A DNA stretch of 64,000 nt from an uncultured Pseudomonadales bacterium (GTDB lineage Bacteria; Pseudomonadota; Gammaproteobacteria; Pseudomonadales; Azotimanducaceae): NCBI GenBank assembly GCA_951813295.1, contig CATOTI010000002.1:3606522-3670521 (forward strand), written 5' to 3'. Of this stretch, positions 31,812 to 40,010 are shown piece by piece; position 1 is the first letter of the stretch; each line of letters begins with the position of its first letter. The position numbers and the translations under genes are program-made. The notes beneath the pieces are model-generated. The model was not told where the DNA came from and searched no databases. It saw nothing but the letters and a program-made list of their open reading frames with translations.

Positions 31812-33341
31812 CTACCAACGCGACCCGGGTCGTTCGACGGCGCCGTGCGCCGTGAGCTTCACGTGCGTCAGCGTCTGATCGAGATGGCGGGCGCGCCAGG
31901 ACAAGAGACGTTCTGCGTACTCGAGCCGCACGGGTAGGAGCGCGGGATCGTCCGCGCGGTTGACCAGTTCGTGAGGATCTTCTTCAAGGTCATAGAGCAG
32001 CGGTGGAAGATCGGCGAAGTGCACGTATTTGTAGTGTTCGTCGCGCAGCACCGCGAGATTGCACGCGTGTAACGGTATCGCCAAGGCGGATTCCGCGTCG
32101 GTCGCGGTGACGTTTCGGAAGTCGAATTCCCAATGCGCGTCTTCGCGCCAAGTCACCGCGGGCTCGGCGTTCTCAATCAGGGGGGTGAGCGAAAGGCCGT
32201 CCATCGCGGGGCTCGAGTCGAGGCCCAGCCAATCGAGCAACGTCGGCGTGACGTCGACGTGTTCCGTGAATTCGGTCCGGACGCTACCGCGGGTGACGTC
32301 GGCGGACGCGCGTGGGTCACGCACGATCATGGGCACGTGGTACGACGCATCGAAGAAGCCTGTCTTGCCCATCAGCCAGTGATCGCCGAGTTGCTCGCCG
32401 TGGTCCGAGGTGAAGACGATGAGCGTGTTGTCCCAGTCGCCGTTCGCCCGGAGCGCATGGAGAAGTCGGCCGATGTTGTCATCCACTTCGCTCATGAGGC
32501 CGAAGTAGCTGGCTTTGAGGCGTTGGAGGCGTGCTTCGTTCGCCGGCGCCCGCGTGTGCTTCGAGCTGAGCACATGAGCAAGCCAGGGATGCTGTTGCGC
32601 GACGACGTCGGGGCTTGCGGCGCGAATGGAGTCCGGCACGTCGTTCGGCGCGTAGCGGGCGTTGTAGGGCGAGGGTGCGATCCACGGCGGGTGCGGACGC
32701 AAGAGGGAAAGGTGTACACACCACGGCTTCGAGGTCCGCGAGATGTAGTCGATCGTGCGGTCGGTGAGGAAGTACGTATCGTGCTGTTCGGCGCTGAGGG
32801 TCAGTGGTGCAGCCCTGTCCCCGCCGGCTTCCCATTCCACTTGTTCGGTTTTGTTGAGATAAAGGTCATAACCCCGTTCGGGTATTTCGACACCTTGTGC
32901 TCGAAGCCAGTCGGCCCAGGGCGTGACGTCACCTTCCGTCAGGAGCACTTCGGGTTTGAGGCCGGGCAGTACGCCTTCGTACGTCTTGAGTTCCGGCGCG
33001 TCCACCTCGTAATCGCGAGGATCGGCGCTCGAGTCCGTGTAACCGAAGAGGACCGGGTCGTAGCCGATTTCGCCAAGACGCTGCGCCCAGTTGATATGCC
33101 GGCGGTCGAGCGGCGTGCCGTTCGTGACCGAACGGTGGTTCATCATGTAGAGGCCCGTATGCAGCGACGCCCGGCTCGGGCCACACGGCACGGCCTGACA
33201 GTAATGACGAGAAAAGAGCACACCGGACGCTGCGAGCGAATCGAGATGGGGCGTGCGAAGGATCGGATGGTCTAACGCGGACAGGCAGTCACCGCGCCAC
33301 TGATCCGCCGTGATGAAAAGGATGTTGGGTACGTCACGCAT
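31812..33341 (-). CDS. Phosphonate monoester hydrolase-like sulfatase-superfamily enzyme
   Basis: Alkaline-phosphatase superfamily enzyme of 509 residues. The nucleophile motif VPCGPSRAS places Cys53, normally converted to formylglycine, with Arg57 next to it. The N-terminal metal site is ITADQWRGD (Asp13, Gln14) and the second is TSDHGEQLGDH. GLYMMNHRSVTNGTPLDRRH and GYDPVLFGYTDSSADPR are very close to rhizobial and Burkholderia phosphonate monoester hydrolase (PMH), which also cleaves phosphodiesters and sulfate esters. No signal peptide, as in PMH. It converges on the PhnY/PhnZ pair with 15 bases between stops, and would free phosphonates from their esters for that pathway. Confidence 0.85.
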   Translation of the reverse strand: MRDVPNILFITADQWRGDCLSALDHPILRTPHLDSLAASGVLFSRHYCQAVPCGPSRASLHTGLYMMNHRSVTNGTPLDRRHINWAQRLGEIGYDPVLFGYTDSSADPRDYEVDAPELKTYEGVLPGLKPEVLLTEGDVTPWADWLRAQGVEIPERGYDLYLNKTEQVEWEAGGDRAAPLTLSAEQHDTYFLTDRTIDYISRTSKPWCVHLSLLRPHPPWIAPSPYNARYAPNDVPDSIRAASPDVVAQQHPWLAHVLSSKHTRAPANEARLQRLKASYFGLMSEVDDNIGRLLHALRANGDWDNTLIVFTSDHGEQLGDHWLMGKTGFFDASYHVPMIVRDPRASADVTRGSVRTEFTEHVDVTPTLLDWLGLDSSPAMDGLSLTPLIENAEPAVTWREDAHWEFDFRNVTATDAESALAIPLHACNLAVLRDEHYKYVHFADLPPLLYDLEEDPHELVNRADDPALLPVRLEYAERLLSWRARHLDQTLTHVKLTAHGAVERPGSRW

Positions 33342-33407
33342 CGGTGCGACGCCTCTGTCCGCCCCGCTGAGTGACCTTTTCTACCGCCGCGCCGATCGCC
33401 GTCTTCT

Positions 33408-34013
33408 CTAAGAAAGCTCGTGCGGTCTGACGCCGAGGCGTTGCGCACCCACATGAACGAGCGAGTTGATTATCTCGATCGTCGTGGCGTCCGATACCTC
33501 GTGACGGTTGATGAGCGCTTGAATCTCGGCTTCGGTGCGCTGGAACTGTTCACGATCAACTCGATCCATCAGCGTCGCGAGCGTGAGCGTCAGCTTCGGC
33601 GACGTTTCGTACCAGCGGCCTTCGTGTGCGAGCACGTCTTCGATCATCGCGAGCACAACCGTGATATCGAGATCGATCGCCAGCGAATGCCAGGGTTCTT
33701 CGTCCAGGAACTCTTCGAGGTGCAACCGCGTCTCGCCTGGTAATGGTTCGACACCGTCGATCGCGACGTGCGAGGCAAGGTCGACCATGATGCTGAAATC
33801 GACCATGTCTCCTTCGGCGAACGCCGCGAGCGCTTCTTCCGCGCCCTCGGTCAGCCCCGCGGTCAGCAGAAACTCGATTTCTCGACGCACTTCCGCGGCA
33901 CGTTCGGCGAAATGGGCCGCGATCGCCTCGTCCTCGACGAGATTCTGTGATTCCCGCCACTTCAGAAGTTTGATGTTGTCCACGCGACCGCCCCGTTTTG
34001 CTGATCCCCACAT
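33408..34013 (-). CDS. Hypothetical cytosolic protein
   Basis: I do not recognise this 201-residue protein. It is acidic and predicted mostly helical, with EIEFLLTAGLTEGAEEALAAF and WYETSPKLTLTLATLMDRVD, no signal peptide and no membrane segment. A second possible start is GTG 33983, which would begin VDNIKLLKWRESQN and remove ten poorly supported residues. It lies 66 bases upstream of the monoester hydrolase gene and 63 bases downstream of the MFS gene, all leftward, so it may belong to the same transcript. Its role in phosphonate metabolism, if any, cannot be told. Confidence 0.6.
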   Translation of the reverse strand: MWGSAKRGGRVDNIKLLKWRESQNLVEDEAIAAHFAERAAEVRREIEFLLTAGLTEGAEEALAAFAEGDMVDFSIMVDLASHVAIDGVEPLPGETRLHLEEFLDEEPWHSLAIDLDITVVLAMIEDVLAHEGRWYETSPKLTLTLATLMDRVDREQFQRTEAEIQALINRHEVSDATTIEIINSLVHVGAQRLGVRPHELS

Positions 34014-34076
34014 ACTACTGACAGAGATCGCGGCGCGTTGCGAGCTGAGGAACTCCTTATGGCGCCGGGGGATCGC

Positions 34077-35312
34077 TCAGTGGCGTATCGGTGGTCGACA
34101 GAAGAAGATCGCCACCGCGCCGAAGAAGCTCAGTACCAGCAGAACGACGAAGGTTGCCGTGTAGTTGCCCGACTGATCCGCGGCCGCCCCTGCCCAGGTC
34201 GGCCCGATCCAACCGGCGGCGCCGATGAGTGCAATCTGCAGTCCGTTTGCGAAGAGAAACGCCCGCTGGCCGAAGAAATAGGCGAACGTGACCGACGAGC
34301 TGACGTAGCCAGCGCCGAAGCCGAGGCCCATGAACGCGACGCATACGTAGGCTTGTAGCGGTGTGTCGGCGATCAGGAGGCCGGCCAGTCCGATACCCGT
34401 CGCGGTGAGCGCTATCGCCTGGACGCGATTCGGGAGCAGGAAATCGCCGAGCGAACCACTCAGCCGCCCGAGCCCGCTCATGGCGACGCGCACGCCGAGA
34501 ATCGCCGCCGCGACGGTCGGGACGAAGCCGAGATCCTCGAAATGCAGCCGGCCGTGCGCTGTGAAGACACGCCACGGTAATGCGTTGGCCAGGGCTGCAA
34601 AGGTGAGGATTGCGTACTGCGGGGTTTTGATCGCCCCCCACGCGGACCAGTTCGCCGCCTCGGCCGCGTCGTGCATGGACTGCCGCTCGGTCGGCGCTTC
34701 GAGTTCGCGTCCATCGGGGATCTGTCCCATGTCTTCGGGACTGTTGCGCAGGGCAAGCGCTGAGAGCACGGCGACGCCGACCGAGATCATGGCGATTACC
34801 GACCAGATGTCGCGCCAGGTGCCGTACTCGAGCAGGATCGCGTCGACCGGTGTCACGATAGCGCCGACGACCGCCGCGCCCATCAGGATGATGGCCGATG
34901 CCCGCGCGCGAAAGCGCTTGAACCAGAAGACGGGAATCGCCGTCGCCGGCAGCACCGTGGATAAACCGAGTCCGAATCCGCCGATGAAGGCGTATCGCCA
35001 ATAGAGATCGGTGGCGGTCTCGGCGTCGCCGACCGAGTAAAAGCCGACGGCTGCGATCAAGGAACCCACGGTGACGACGATCCGCATGCCGAATCGATCC
35101 ATCGCCACGGCGGCTAGTGGGCTGACGACGGCATAGGTGAGCGTGAACGCGCCGAACATGCTGCCGATCTGTTCCCGGGTAAGCCCGATCTCGGCCATCA
35201 TCTCGGGCGCCAGGAATCCCCAGGAGTAGTACGCCGGCGCGATCCCGAGCCCGTAGACGAGAAAACCGACCCCGACGAGCGGCCAGCCATAGAAGAAACG
35301 CTTGGAGTCCAG
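34077..35312 (-). CDS. MFS transporter (probable CTG start)
   Basis: Major facilitator protein. The longest ATG-started frame (35201) gives 374 residues but lacks helix 1. The same frame continues upstream with a normal first helix, FFYGWPLVGVGFLVYGLGIA, then YYSWGFLAPE. No ATG, GTG or TTG begins it; a CTG at 35312 preceded by GAGGAG 6 bases away is the best start, giving 411 residues and about 12 helices. The loop GMRIVVTVGSLI and the SWGVFLPEM-like opening resemble monocarboxylate/oxalate-formate type carriers. It is 118 bases back-to-back from another MFS gene. Substrate unknown; phosphonate or carboxylate import is possible. Confidence 0.8.
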   Translation of the reverse strand: MDSKRFFYGWPLVGVGFLVYGLGIAPAYYSWGFLAPEMMAEIGLTREQIGSMFGAFTLTYAVVSPLAAVAMDRFGMRIVVTVGSLIAAVGFYSVGDAETATDLYWRYAFIGGFGLGLSTVLPATAIPVFWFKRFRARASAIILMGAAVVGAIVTPVDAILLEYGTWRDIWSVIAMISVGVAVLSALALRNSPEDMGQIPDGRELEAPTERQSMHDAAEAANWSAWGAIKTPQYAILTFAALANALPWRVFTAHGRLHFEDLGFVPTVAAAILGVRVAMSGLGRLSGSLGDFLLPNRVQAIALTATGIGLAGLLIADTPLQAYVCVAFMGLGFGAGYVSSSVTFAYFFGQRAFLFANGLQIALIGAAGWIGPTWAGAAADQSGNYTATFVVLLVLSFFGAVAIFFCRPPIRH

Positions 35313-35443
35313 TGGGATCTCCTCGAATCGGCGTATCTCGCGATTATGCGCCGTTCGTCCTGCTGATTGGTTTTGTTACAGACTAGGCGCCATCAGATGA
35401 ACGCGCGGCCTCAGCGAGGCCGAGAAATTCGTTAGGAGTCCCA

Positions 35444-36775
35444 TTGACCTCACCACAACCAGACCTAGACGCCGACATCACAGAGAAGTTGCGTTCGCCG
35501 AAGTACCGCCGCTACGTGCTGGCGGTTCTCGTCGTCGTGTACATCTTCAACTTCCTTGATCGGCAGATCGTCACTATCCTCGCCGAGCCCATCAAGCTGG
35601 ACCTCGGCTTGAGCGATACCCAGATCGGACTCATGACCGGTCTCGCGTTTGCGATCTTCTACACCGGATTCGGCATTCCGCTCGCGCGGCTCGCCGATCG
35701 AGCCAGCCGAGTCAACATCATCACGGGCGCGCTCGTCATCTGGAGCGGGATGACGGCACTCTGCGGAATCGCGCAGAACTTCGTGCAGATCCTCGCGGCG
35801 AGGATCGGCGTCGGCGTCGGAGAGGCGGGCGCTTCGCCGCCGGCACACTCGCTGATCGCCGACTACTACCCGCCGAGTGAGCGAGCGTCCGCGCTCTCGA
35901 TCTACGCGCTCGGTATCCCGATCGGCAGTCTGCTCGGGCTGCTGGCGGGCGGGTGGGTGGCCGAGTTCTACGGTTGGCGCACGGCCTTTCTGGTGGTCGG
36001 ATTGCCGGGCGTTATCCTCGCTGTCCTCTTCAAGCTGACCATCAAGGAACCGATACGCGGTATGTCGGATGCCGGTGGCGCGGGCGATCAGAGCCAACCG
36101 CCGTTGGTCTCGACCATCAAGACGCTCCTCACCAACAAGACGATCTTGCACATCGCGATGGGCGGTGCGCTGACCTCGTTCGTCGGCTACGGGCTGGGCC
36201 AGTGGTTGCCGGCATTCTTCATCCGCCTGCATGGCATGGGTCTTGCGGAGGTCGCCACGTACTACGGGCTCGTCAACGGGATCGCGAGCATGGCGGGTAC
36301 GTTCCTCGGCGGAACGCTGGCCGATCGCTACGCCAACCGGGACATGCGCGTGTACGCATGGCTTCCCGCAGCGGGCGTGCTGATTTCATTCCCGTTCTAC
36401 CTGGCAGCACTCATCGTCAACGATTGGATGATCGCCATCGCGATCCTGCTGGTGCCGAGTTTCCTGAACTCGCTCTGGTTGGGCCCCGCCTTCGGCACGG
36501 TGCAGAACCTCGCACCGCAGCGCATGCGCGCGCTCGCGTCGGCGATTCTGCTCTTCATCCTGAACATCATCGGGCTCGGCTTCGGGCCGTTCCTTGTCGG
36601 GGTCCTGAGTGACCTGCTCGCCGGGCCGTTCGGCGAAGAGTCTCTGCGTTACGCGATCATCTTTGCGACTGCCGGGTATTTCTGGGCCGGCGCGCACTTC
36701 CTGCTGGCAGCGAAAACGCTGGTCGCGGATCTCAAAGCGGCGGGTCAGGAGGATCCGGCGCCCGCCGCTCCCTAG
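35444..36775 (+). CDS. MFS transporter (Spinster-like group)
   Basis: Twelve-helix major facilitator protein of 443 residues. The first helix ends in IFNFLDRQIVTILAEPIKLDLGLSD, the signature of a large proteobacterial subgroup related to Spinster proteins, followed by GFGIPLARLADR (loop 2-3 motif) and GVGVGEAGASPPAHSLIADYYPP. The start is TTG 35444 with AGGAG 5 bases upstream. Members occur next to catabolic genes for aromatic and terpenoid acids, but none has a settled substrate here. It is divergent from the other MFS gene and ends at a strong hairpin shared with the convergent HD-domain gene. Confidence 0.88.
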   Translation: MTSPQPDLDADITEKLRSPKYRRYVLAVLVVVYIFNFLDRQIVTILAEPIKLDLGLSDTQIGLMTGLAFAIFYTGFGIPLARLADRASRVNIITGALVIWSGMTALCGIAQNFVQILAARIGVGVGEAGASPPAHSLIADYYPPSERASALSIYALGIPIGSLLGLLAGGWVAEFYGWRTAFLVVGLPGVILAVLFKLTIKEPIRGMSDAGGAGDQSQPPLVSTIKTLLTNKTILHIAMGGALTSFVGYGLGQWLPAFFIRLHGMGLAEVATYYGLVNGIASMAGTFLGGTLADRYANRDMRVYAWLPAAGVLISFPFYLAALIVNDWMIAIAILLVPSFLNSLWLGPAFGTVQNLAPQRMRALASAILLFILNIIGLGFGPFLVGVLSDLLAGPFGEESLRYAIIFATAGYFWAGAHFLLAAKTLVADLKAAGQEDPAPAAP

Positions 36776-36784
36776 GGTTGGGTG

Positions 36785-36824
36785 ATCGTGCGCTCGACTA
36801 AAGAAATTTAGTCGGCCGCACGAT
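36785..36824. terminator. Two-part hairpin between convergent genes
   Basis: Outer arms ATCGTGCG/CGCACGAT (36785-36792 with 36817-36824) enclose, after a 2x2 internal loop, an inner stem CGACTAAA-gaaa-TTTAGTCG. The structure covers the end of the HD gene and lies 10 bases past the MFS stop, serving both strands. The GAAA loop should stabilise it. Confidence 0.6.
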
Positions 36825-37562
36825 TGTTCGCCACATGTGCGCGGACGGGCTGTCGTCGTTCCCGAGTCCTTCTTCCGGTTGTCGGAAATGGCGCCCGATG
36901 ATGTCGACGAACTCGTCGAGCGAGACGGTTACGTCGGGATCGAACGCGTAAAGATCGTTGATCGTTATCTGCCGGGCAGACATGTACCAACGATGATTGC
37001 GGGCGTGTTGATAGTCGCGCTCGATGTAGGGGTCGGGCACGTAGTCGTCGCCGAACCAGCGTAGATACTGATCCGGATATTCATAGCCCACGGACTCGTC
37101 GGGATAGAAGCGCAGCGCCTGGTGGTATTTGATCGCCCAAGCCACTTCTTTATCGACATAAGGTTCGACGAGTTGTGCGCCCCAGTAGCCATGGTCCGGC
37201 AGCAGGAATCCGACCACCGAGATGTCATGCAAGAGGCACGCCAGAATCACCTTCTCGCTGCAGCCGTTCAGTTTCGCTAGCCGCGCGCTCTGGAGCAGGT
37301 GTTCGGCGGGTCCGAAGCGATAGGTGAAGTAGTCGATGAGCGTCGGTTTTTCCGGCACTGCCGGTAGGCGCGGATCATCGCCTGCCAGAAACTGCATTTC
37401 CCGAAGCTCGGGATTGGCCATGAGCGCCTTACGCCACGGGGGGCCTTCGCGCGGATCGCAGTCACCGGACGTGTAGATGATCGACCGGGTGATGACCTTG
37501 TTCTCGAGCGTCACGATTTGCTCGCGCTCGAGGGCCTCGGCGCGCTCCAGGGGGCTCGTCAT
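36798..37562 (-). CDS. HD-domain protein, possible oxygenase or phosphohydrolase
   Basis: Protein of 254 residues with an HD-type core: FGPAEHLLQSARLAKLNG supplies a first His, ACLLHDISVVGFLLPDHGYWGAQL the His-Asp pair and a later His, and AIKYHQALRFYPD a further His. The spacing resembles the PhnZ-type and inositol-oxygenase-type HD oxygenases more than nucleases. A long C-terminal part (DDYVPDPYIERDYQHARNHRW) is specific to this protein. No signal peptide. Its product cannot be named with safety. It lies about 5 kb from the PhnZ-like gene, so a link with phosphonate chemistry is a possibility only. Confidence 0.65.
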   Translation of the reverse strand: MTSPLERAEALEREQIVTLENKVITRSIIYTSGDCDPREGPPWRKALMANPELREMQFLAGDDPRLPAVPEKPTLIDYFTYRFGPAEHLLQSARLAKLNGCSEKVILACLLHDISVVGFLLPDHGYWGAQLVEPYVDKEVAWAIKYHQALRFYPDESVGYEYPDQYLRWFGDDYVPDPYIERDYQHARNHRWYMSARQITINDLYAFDPDVTVSLDEFVDIIGRHFRQPEEGLGNDDSPSAHMWRTIVRPTKFL

Positions 37563-37616
37563 CGGGATGCTCCGTCGGGCGGGTTGAACGTCAATATAGC
37601 AACGCGACAGCTGAGT

Positions 37617-38861
37617 TCAGTCGCCGCCCGCCGGTTCGCTCACGCTCACCCGCATGATGTGGTTCGTCGCACTCTGGTGAATCAGCAAATCGCCGTTCTT
37701 GGCCGCGCGCATGTGGCGGAGGATCCCGGCGTAGAAACCGGAGGAAGGAATCGGCCAGCTTTGGAACGTCTCGGTCGTCGGATCGAAGCGCACGAGGGCG
37801 TCGGGGCGCATACCGGATTCGTTGTACCAGATCGCACCGTCGACGATGAGTATGGCGTAAGGGTGGGATTTCGGTCCGCTCGGCGATGGCCATTCGCGGA
37901 CCGAACCGCTGACCGGGTCGTACCGGCCGAGCCGGCCGGCGCCCGAGTTCACGTACCAGATCGTCCCGTCCGCCGCGATGTCGAGCCGGCGCACCGTCGT
38001 TTCCTGATTCGGTAAATCGATTCGCGTGGCGGCCATGGTGTCGCCGTCGAACCGATAGAGGCAGGGTCCGCCGTTGCACGCGACCCATGCATTTCCCGAC
38101 GAGTCGATCTTGATCCCGTACGGGCGTGATCGCGGTCGATCGAGCTCCGTCAGTTCGATCTCGCCGGTCGTCGGCTCGAGCCGACCCACACGATTGCTGT
38201 GCTGCAGCGTGAACCAGAAACGCCCTTGCGCGTCGAACTCGCCGGTGTGTGGATCGCGCGCCCCGGGGTCGGGCATCGCGAACTCGACGATCTCGCCCGA
38301 ATCCGGGTCGAGCTTGCCGATCGTGGCGTTGCGGTTGCCGAGGTAGTACATGTTCCCCTCGGCGTCCGGTGTCACGCTGTGTGGTTTCGCGCCGGCAGGG
38401 AGGGGGTACTCGCGCATCTCACCGGTCTCGGGGTCGATCCGGCCGACGATGTCGAGCCACTGACCGACCCACCAGATGCTGCCATCCGGCGCTTCCACCG
38501 GATCCCGTGATCGCTGACCGAGCGTCGGAACCACCCAGGTCTCGAAGTCGATCTCGACCGGACCACTGACGAGCGTCGGGCTGCGTCGATCGTTCGGCGG
38601 AAAATGTTCGCCGAGATAGGTGCTGACGCGGTCTTCCGTTTCCACGGGGAGCATCATCATCGTGCGTATGAGCTCGCGCCATTCCGTCGGGCTATAGCCG
38701 GAACTCCGGGCGATGGGACGCATGTTGTGACAACCGGAGCACAACGCGGCTACCTCCTGCTGCCCGGGGCCCGCGGGAAGGTCTTGGGCCGACGTGCATA
38801 ACCCGGCGGTCAACGCGGCGCATTGAATGGCCGTGAACACGAACTTCTTCGGCGTACGCAT
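37617..38861 (-). CDS. Cytochrome c domain fused to a Vgb-like beta-propeller
   Basis: Exported protein of 414 residues. After a signal peptide (cut near AQDLPAGPG) comes a c-type heme site CSGCH at residues 41-45, with GYSPTEWRELIRTMMML nearby and Met residues able to ligate heme. The remaining 320 residues form six or seven blades with repeated DPETGEMREYPLP-like, DPDSGEIVEFAMP and EPTTGEIELTELD edges, as in virginiamycin B lyase (streptogramin lyase) and SMP-30 relatives. The arrangement resembles quinohemoprotein-type sensors or dehydrogenases more than a lyase. Electron transfer from a propeller-bound substrate is a reasonable inference. Confidence 0.75.
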   Translation of the reverse strand: MRTPKKFVFTAIQCAALTAGLCTSAQDLPAGPGQQEVAALCSGCHNMRPIARSSGYSPTEWRELIRTMMMLPVETEDRVSTYLGEHFPPNDRRSPTLVSGPVEIDFETWVVPTLGQRSRDPVEAPDGSIWWVGQWLDIVGRIDPETGEMREYPLPAGAKPHSVTPDAEGNMYYLGNRNATIGKLDPDSGEIVEFAMPDPGARDPHTGEFDAQGRFWFTLQHSNRVGRLEPTTGEIELTELDRPRSRPYGIKIDSSGNAWVACNGGPCLYRFDGDTMAATRIDLPNQETTVRRLDIAADGTIWYVNSGAGRLGRYDPVSGSVREWPSPSGPKSHPYAILIVDGAIWYNESGMRPDALVRFDPTTETFQSWPIPSSGFYAGILRHMRAAKNGDLLIHQSATNHIMRVSVSEPAGGD

Positions 38862-38898
38862 CGTTCAACTCCCGTCTCGGGCGTGGTTCGTCACCTTT

Positions 38899-39480
38899 CT
38901 ACCAGAATCGGTTTTCGAACATGAGCAGCAGCGACATGCCGGCCGCGGCACCGGAGATGAAGAGGTTCCATTCTCGTTGTTGCACGCGGACGACCTTCAG
39001 GAACACAACGGAAACCCCGACGATGAAAGCGACGACCAACAGTTGGCCAAGTTCGATGCCGATGTTGAACCCCAACAACGGCACGAGGATCGACGAGTCG
39101 TCCATCATCAGCGCGCGGAAGTAGTTGGAAAATCCCATGCCGTGGATGAGCCCGAAGAACAGCGCCATCGCGTACTTTCGGCCCATTCCGGTTTGCTCCG
39201 TGTCGGAATGGCTGAGCACGTTGTGAAGGGCCGTCAGCAGAATGGTGGTGGGAATCAGAAACTCGATGATGGTCGAAGGAATCGTGAGAACGTCTGATGA
39301 CGCGAGTGCCAGCGTGACGCTGTGACCGACCGTAAACGCCGTCACCAGAACGAGTAGATTTCGCCATTGCTCGATCCGATAGACCGCGCAGAGCGCGACG
39401 AGAAACAGAATGTGGTCGTAACCGGCGAGGTCGGAGATGTGCTCAAAACCCAACTGCAGGTAGAACGCGAATGGGTGCAT
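38899..39480 (-). CDS. HupE/UreJ family membrane protein
   Basis: Integral membrane protein of 193 residues with about six helices. HPFAFYLQLGFEHISDLAGYDHILFL gives the conserved His and Asp of the HupE/UreJ-2 group, and GLIHGMGFSNYF the later His motif. HupE and UreJ proteins are linked to nickel, but this subgroup, found beside DUF6702 genes, is not proven to carry nickel. The gene starts one base after the upstream DUF6702 stop, so they are co-translated. It ends 37 bases before the cytochrome c-propeller gene, which may be in the same transcript. Confidence 0.82.
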   Translation of the reverse strand: MHPFAFYLQLGFEHISDLAGYDHILFLVALCAVYRIEQWRNLLVLVTAFTVGHSVTLALASSDVLTIPSTIIEFLIPTTILLTALHNVLSHSDTEQTGMGRKYAMALFFGLIHGMGFSNYFRALMMDDSSILVPLLGFNIGIELGQLLVVAFIVGVSVVFLKVVRVQQREWNLFISGAAAGMSLLLMFENRFW

Positions 39481-39481
39481 G

Positions 39482-40006
39482 TCAGAAGCGTAGTTGGTGA
39501 ATGGGCGTGTCTTTGTTGAGCATCAAGCTCTTCGTTTCTCCGTCGACGTGGACGTAGATGACATTGCTCTGGTCGAAGAATAGGTCGGTGAAAACCGCGT
39601 TCTTCACTTCCAGTGTCGTCAACGGCTCGTCTTGCGGGTGCTCGAAGCGAACACCCAAGGCGGTGTTGATGCCTTCGCCCGCGAGCCGCTTGCTCTCGAT
39701 AACGAGTTCGATCTCCCTTCCGTTCGCCTTTACGTGAAAGAAACGATCGAGGTATTCCAGCAGCAATCGTTCGGCATCGGCGGATTCATTCGGCTGACAG
39801 AAAGCGAGTTCGGTGCTGTCCGGGTCGAACACCAGCGCCTCGTTGACGTCCATCAGAAACAACCGCAGGTCGATCGTGAGCAGTTGGTTTTGGGACGAAT
39901 ACTCGATCTCGCTGAGAGACAGTCTCAGCGGATGAGCGGCGGTCAGGACCGGCTGCCACAAGAGGACCAACAAGAGAATGCACTTGCCGGCACGCTTGAG
40001 GCTCAC
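39482..40006 (-). CDS. Exported DUF6702-like protein
   Basis: Periplasmic protein of 174 residues with signal peptide KRAGKCILLLVLLWQPVLTAAHP. The mature N-terminus AHPLRLSLSEIEYSSQNQ and RLFLMDVNEAL match DUF6702, a family of beta-rich proteins of unknown function that neighbour HupE-like membrane proteins. The GTG at 40006 is preferred over a longer start at 40057, which would overlap the dipeptidase gene and lacks a signal peptide start. It begins 4 bases after the dipeptidase stop. A two-component metal or substrate capture unit with HupE is plausible but untested. Confidence 0.72.
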   Translation of the reverse strand: MSLKRAGKCILLLVLLWQPVLTAAHPLRLSLSEIEYSSQNQLLTIDLRLFLMDVNEALVFDPDSTELAFCQPNESADAERLLLEYLDRFFHVKANGREIELVIESKRLAGEGINTALGVRFEHPQDEPLTTLEVKNAVFTDLFFDQSNVIYVHVDGETKSLMLNKDTPIHQLRF

Positions 40007-40010
40007 CCGC

